From the NCBI GenBank assembly GCA_027919835.1, contig JANVFP010000005.1:1612001-1676000 (forward strand): DNA of 64,000 nucleotides, written 5' to 3'. The notes under the pieces are model-generated. The model saw only the letters and a list, made by a program, of their open reading frames with translations. It ran no database searches and had not been told where the DNA came from. This document shows positions 61,173-64,000 of the stretch, one piece after another (the stretch's first letter is position 1; the number at the start of each line of letters is the position of its first letter). The position numbers and the translations under genes were made by a program. The stretch is from Lentinula raphanica (lineage: Eukaryota; Basidiomycota; Agaricomycetes; Agaricales; Omphalotaceae).

Positions 61173-64000
61173 TTATATCCATTGCCCAGCATCTTCTGTC
61201 AGAAAATTCCTCACAGTGGCATGCAGAGGCATGTTTCCGCGCAACTTCCATAAAGAACCGTCTTCCTCGCTTTCTTTTATCCGTAGCACCGCACACGATG
61301 CCGGGGTTGCATGAGGTTTAGATCTTAGTAGAACCTTCGTTTCACCTGATGAATGGGGGGAACAGTTTGACGTTAGTTCCTCGAGTACTTGTTGAGGTGG
61401 CAACGAGTATTTGGCTCACCTGGATATGGAGGTGAAGACGCTTCAATCACGCTCACTTCCACATTGGACGCGTCCATGAGTCGCAATTGCCGTAGAAGTC
61501 GTTCAATGGAATGCTCATACCATCCACGAACTTCAGTGCCGTGACTTTCCCAGAGAGCGTCGAACCCGAGTCGAGATGCTGGCGATCCAACGTCAACACT
61601 CATCAGAGAACTGTCCGGAGGCTCTGCAACGAAGGGCGAATCAAACGCAATCAGATCATTGCGACTTGCCTACACATATCATACAAATCATCGAAAATTA
61701 TCAGATCTCCGTATGTGGCACTGAGCGTTGATACAAGCACAGGAACTCACCGTATCGTTCGGCTCAGTTATCAATGTCATCTTGGAGAGTTTGTCACCTA
61801 TCGTGGCGGACATCTCACTTTCAAATTCTGTCGTAGAAGCCACTAGTGCGAGCTCTCCGCCAGCTAACGGTGACGCAATACTATGAGGGGATCCTAGCGT
61901 GGAATGCTCCGAACTAAAATTGCTATTGGATATCTGTCGGCGCTGCAGTCGCGGAGTAGGTACAGGTGCATCATAGGCCGCATAACGGAGCTTGCTGGCA
62001 GATAGCGATCCTAAATTAGGTGAAGGTGAAAGATTTTGAAATCCTCGGGGACTCGATGAATGGGGGAGGGAACCGTGCGTATTGTCGTTGGACCGATAAG
62101 TTTGAAGTGCATCCAAGAAGTCCGGCAGCTGAGGTTCATTGAGAAAGAGGATACTAAGAGGACATAATATCCTACAGTCGAAGATCGAGCGTGATTAACA
62201 ATCTCGAGAAGTCTTTCTTTATCTGAGCTGAGTTGCATGAATTGTTCACATCGCTGATAAGAGGAAAAAGCAATGAGTAAAAGAGAAAGGACTAGACTCG
62301 GTGCATGTTACTCTTCTGATATGCCTCTTGGAGGCTTCCTTCAACTTGAATATAGTATCGAGTACTTGCCGAGGTATTTCTGGACAGTCGGCGGCTATCC
62401 TCAGCAATGAAAGTAAAGAAGCATCTTGAACAGAGACTGTTCAAAAGGCGGATTAGAGCAGGATGTCAATTCAACGGATCCAACGAACTTGGATAAAATG
62501 CAATCCTCGAGGACATCCCTTCTAAAATTTCGACCCACGATAAAGATAGCTGACCACTGTTCTCACAAGCCAGAGCAGCCAATATCACCATTGCCGTAAT
62601 CCCGATCCGGACTTGTGAATCCGTCAACGAGGATAGCAAACATCCAGAAGCCACTCGTCTGAATTCATCAGAAGCTGAGTGCAGATATGAGCAAAATTAT
62701 CAATAGATGGTGAAGCAAAGTACCTCACAATAACGAATGTGGGTCAAGACGATATCGACTATGCCTTCGAAGATGTTATCGTCTGGACTAGAAGGGGCTT
62801 CGATTTGTCCGAGTAGTTCCAGGACATGTCGTGCATAACGTTCTCCGTCCACACCCGACTGAATTTCGAGGACTTCGAATAATGGAAGAGCGTGCTCAGC
62901 CTTCCCATTTGTCGGTTGGTCTGACAGATTTTGTAACGCGTTTTCATAATATGTCAATACGATGCTTGGATCCACTTGGTTGATGACATTCACGGTCTAT
63001 ATATCAAGATGTTCAGTAGAGAGAATACGGCATATAATGTACAAGAACCTTTTTTCGTAAGACAGGATCACGCGAGTGCAAGTATCCCATAATCTGCTCA
63101 ACTTCCCATTGTTCGAGGACAGTGGGAGTATCTGGAGTTGTACCTGCCCATGACTGAGGATCAACACATTCTAAACATGTCAAAAAGAGATATTGTTCGT
63201 TGGGTTGACGAGACGTGAGCAAATGCCGAACATGAATGACAGGAGACCCTGTTCCTAAAACAGCAGATATTGCTTGAGCCGGGAAAGGATGTAAACATAG
63301 AAATGCTGAACGTAGAAGAACTGTAAAAGAGTTAGCGACAGTTGCATGGCGTCTAGATAGGTATCTTCTAACCGTTGTCTTTCCGATGAGCTCCACGCCG
63401 AATGAGTTCATTCAAGAGTGGAAGATTAGATTCGATGAATCTATTTCAGACATTACACAGTCATTCTCAAATTTGGACGGTTCTAACTTACCCAAGAGTA
63501 CGGAGCGTTTCTAGTGTACGGATTACTACACCCCGTCTATTCAGGTTGGCAGTGTCATGAAGGAAATCACTCAGTTGTTTCTGGATCATCAATTGAGCTG
63601 CCCGTGCTTCAAATGACTGCGAAAAGTGATCAGCAGTGACTTCGAGGATTATACAACAAATGCATACCTGGCAAAGTTTGGAAGCGGTGATCAAGGCTGC
63701 GTTGCATACAGTATCATCAGGATCCTTGATTTTGTCAAGGATGACCTCTTCAGGTTTGCTCAGGAGTTCTGAATCGAACTTGGAAAGTGCTCTGAGTGCC
63801 AGTAAGGTTCTGCGACGAATTTGAGGTCTACGGAATGAAGTTGGATCATCATGATCTTTGAGAAATCGTCAGTCAGCCGCGATTCAGAAACACCTACTGA
63901 CGAGTTGTGTGCAAGAAGTTCTTGAAGACGATTCTGAATCGCGGGAATCACGTCGACAAAAGGACATTGTATGAGATGGTTGAGGGCAAGGCTGATGTTG
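61173..64000 (-). CDS. Large adaptin-like subunit, truncated by window edge
   Basis: A HEAT/ARM-type protein whose start lies beyond position 64000. In order of the protein it reads: LALNHLIQCPFVDVIPAIQN, then RRRTLLALRALSKFDSELLS, KPEEVILDKIKDPDDTVCNA and ALITASKLCQ. NRRGVVIRTLETLRTLG and YLFLTCLECVDPQSW, then VLEQWEVEQIMGYLHSRDPV, KKTVNVINQVDPSIVLTYYE and GERYARHVLELLGQIEAPSS follow. The order and phrases such as K-I-K-D-P-D-D and R-K-K-T fit the N-terminal domain of the large adaptins (AP complexes, clathrin-type trafficking). The C-terminal part has a Ser-rich hinge and an ear-like domain, FDALWESHGTEVRGWYEHSI, ending FLTEDAGQWI. AP-4 epsilon type is possible, but the subunit class is uncertain. 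Many introns. Confidence 0.6.

Overview
This window is nuclear DNA from a filamentous basidiomycete, most likely an Agaricomycete (mushroom-forming fungus). The evidence is dense genes on both strands, many short introns of about 45-75 nt with GTRNGT donors, a TPX2-like protein, RNA-processing and Mediator genes of fungal type, and a secreted class II heme peroxidase with a manganese site, a gene family typical of wood- and litter-decaying Agaricomycetes. There is no prokaryotic layout, CRISPR array, rRNA, recognisable tRNA or intact transposon. All assignments come from reading translations and splice signals by eye. Exon joins were checked for reading phase where stated.

Layout. 0.6-6 kb: a BTB/POZ gene with an apparent frameshift, a YCII-domain gene, a single histone H4 gene with three introns, and a gene for a putative secreted protein. 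7.3-18.2 kb: a CNNM/Mam3-type membrane protein, ATP-dependent PEP carboxykinase, a GNAT N-acetyltransferase, PEX19, a short coiled-coil protein and a Con-6 family protein. 18.5-27.6 kb: an unknown gene, an MFS monocarboxylate-transporter-like gene, the U2AF small subunit, a single-pass membrane protein, and the SLX1 nuclease. 27.7-44.3 kb is a compact housekeeping block: MED14 (-), SCY1-like pseudokinase (+), DASH subunit DAD2 (-), MED12 (+) and a TPX2-like spindle protein (+), with divergent starts only about 180-240 bp apart. 45-54.2 kb: a small zinc-knuckle-like ORF, an enoyl-CoA hydratase ending in a PTS1-like AKL, a gene-poor 3.2-kb stretch, a RING protein and the DNA primase small subunit. 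54.5-64 kb: a short-type manganese peroxidase, two unknown conserved-looking genes, and a large adaptin-like gene that runs off the right edge.

Functional themes. Replication, chromatin and mitosis (H4, PRI1, SLX1, DAD2, TPX2-like), transcription (MED12, MED14), peroxisome and carbon metabolism (PEX19, enoyl-CoA hydratase, PEPCK), and lignocellulose oxidation (MnP). No multi-gene pathway cluster or clearly undescribed system is evident. The more unusual signals are the promoter architecture upstream of the primase gene (two ACGCGT boxes plus four CTCGTG hexamers at exact 10-bp spacing), two well-supported 55-nt GC-AG introns, a start codon that seems to sit alone in its exon, and a PEX19 without the usual C-terminal CaaX box.
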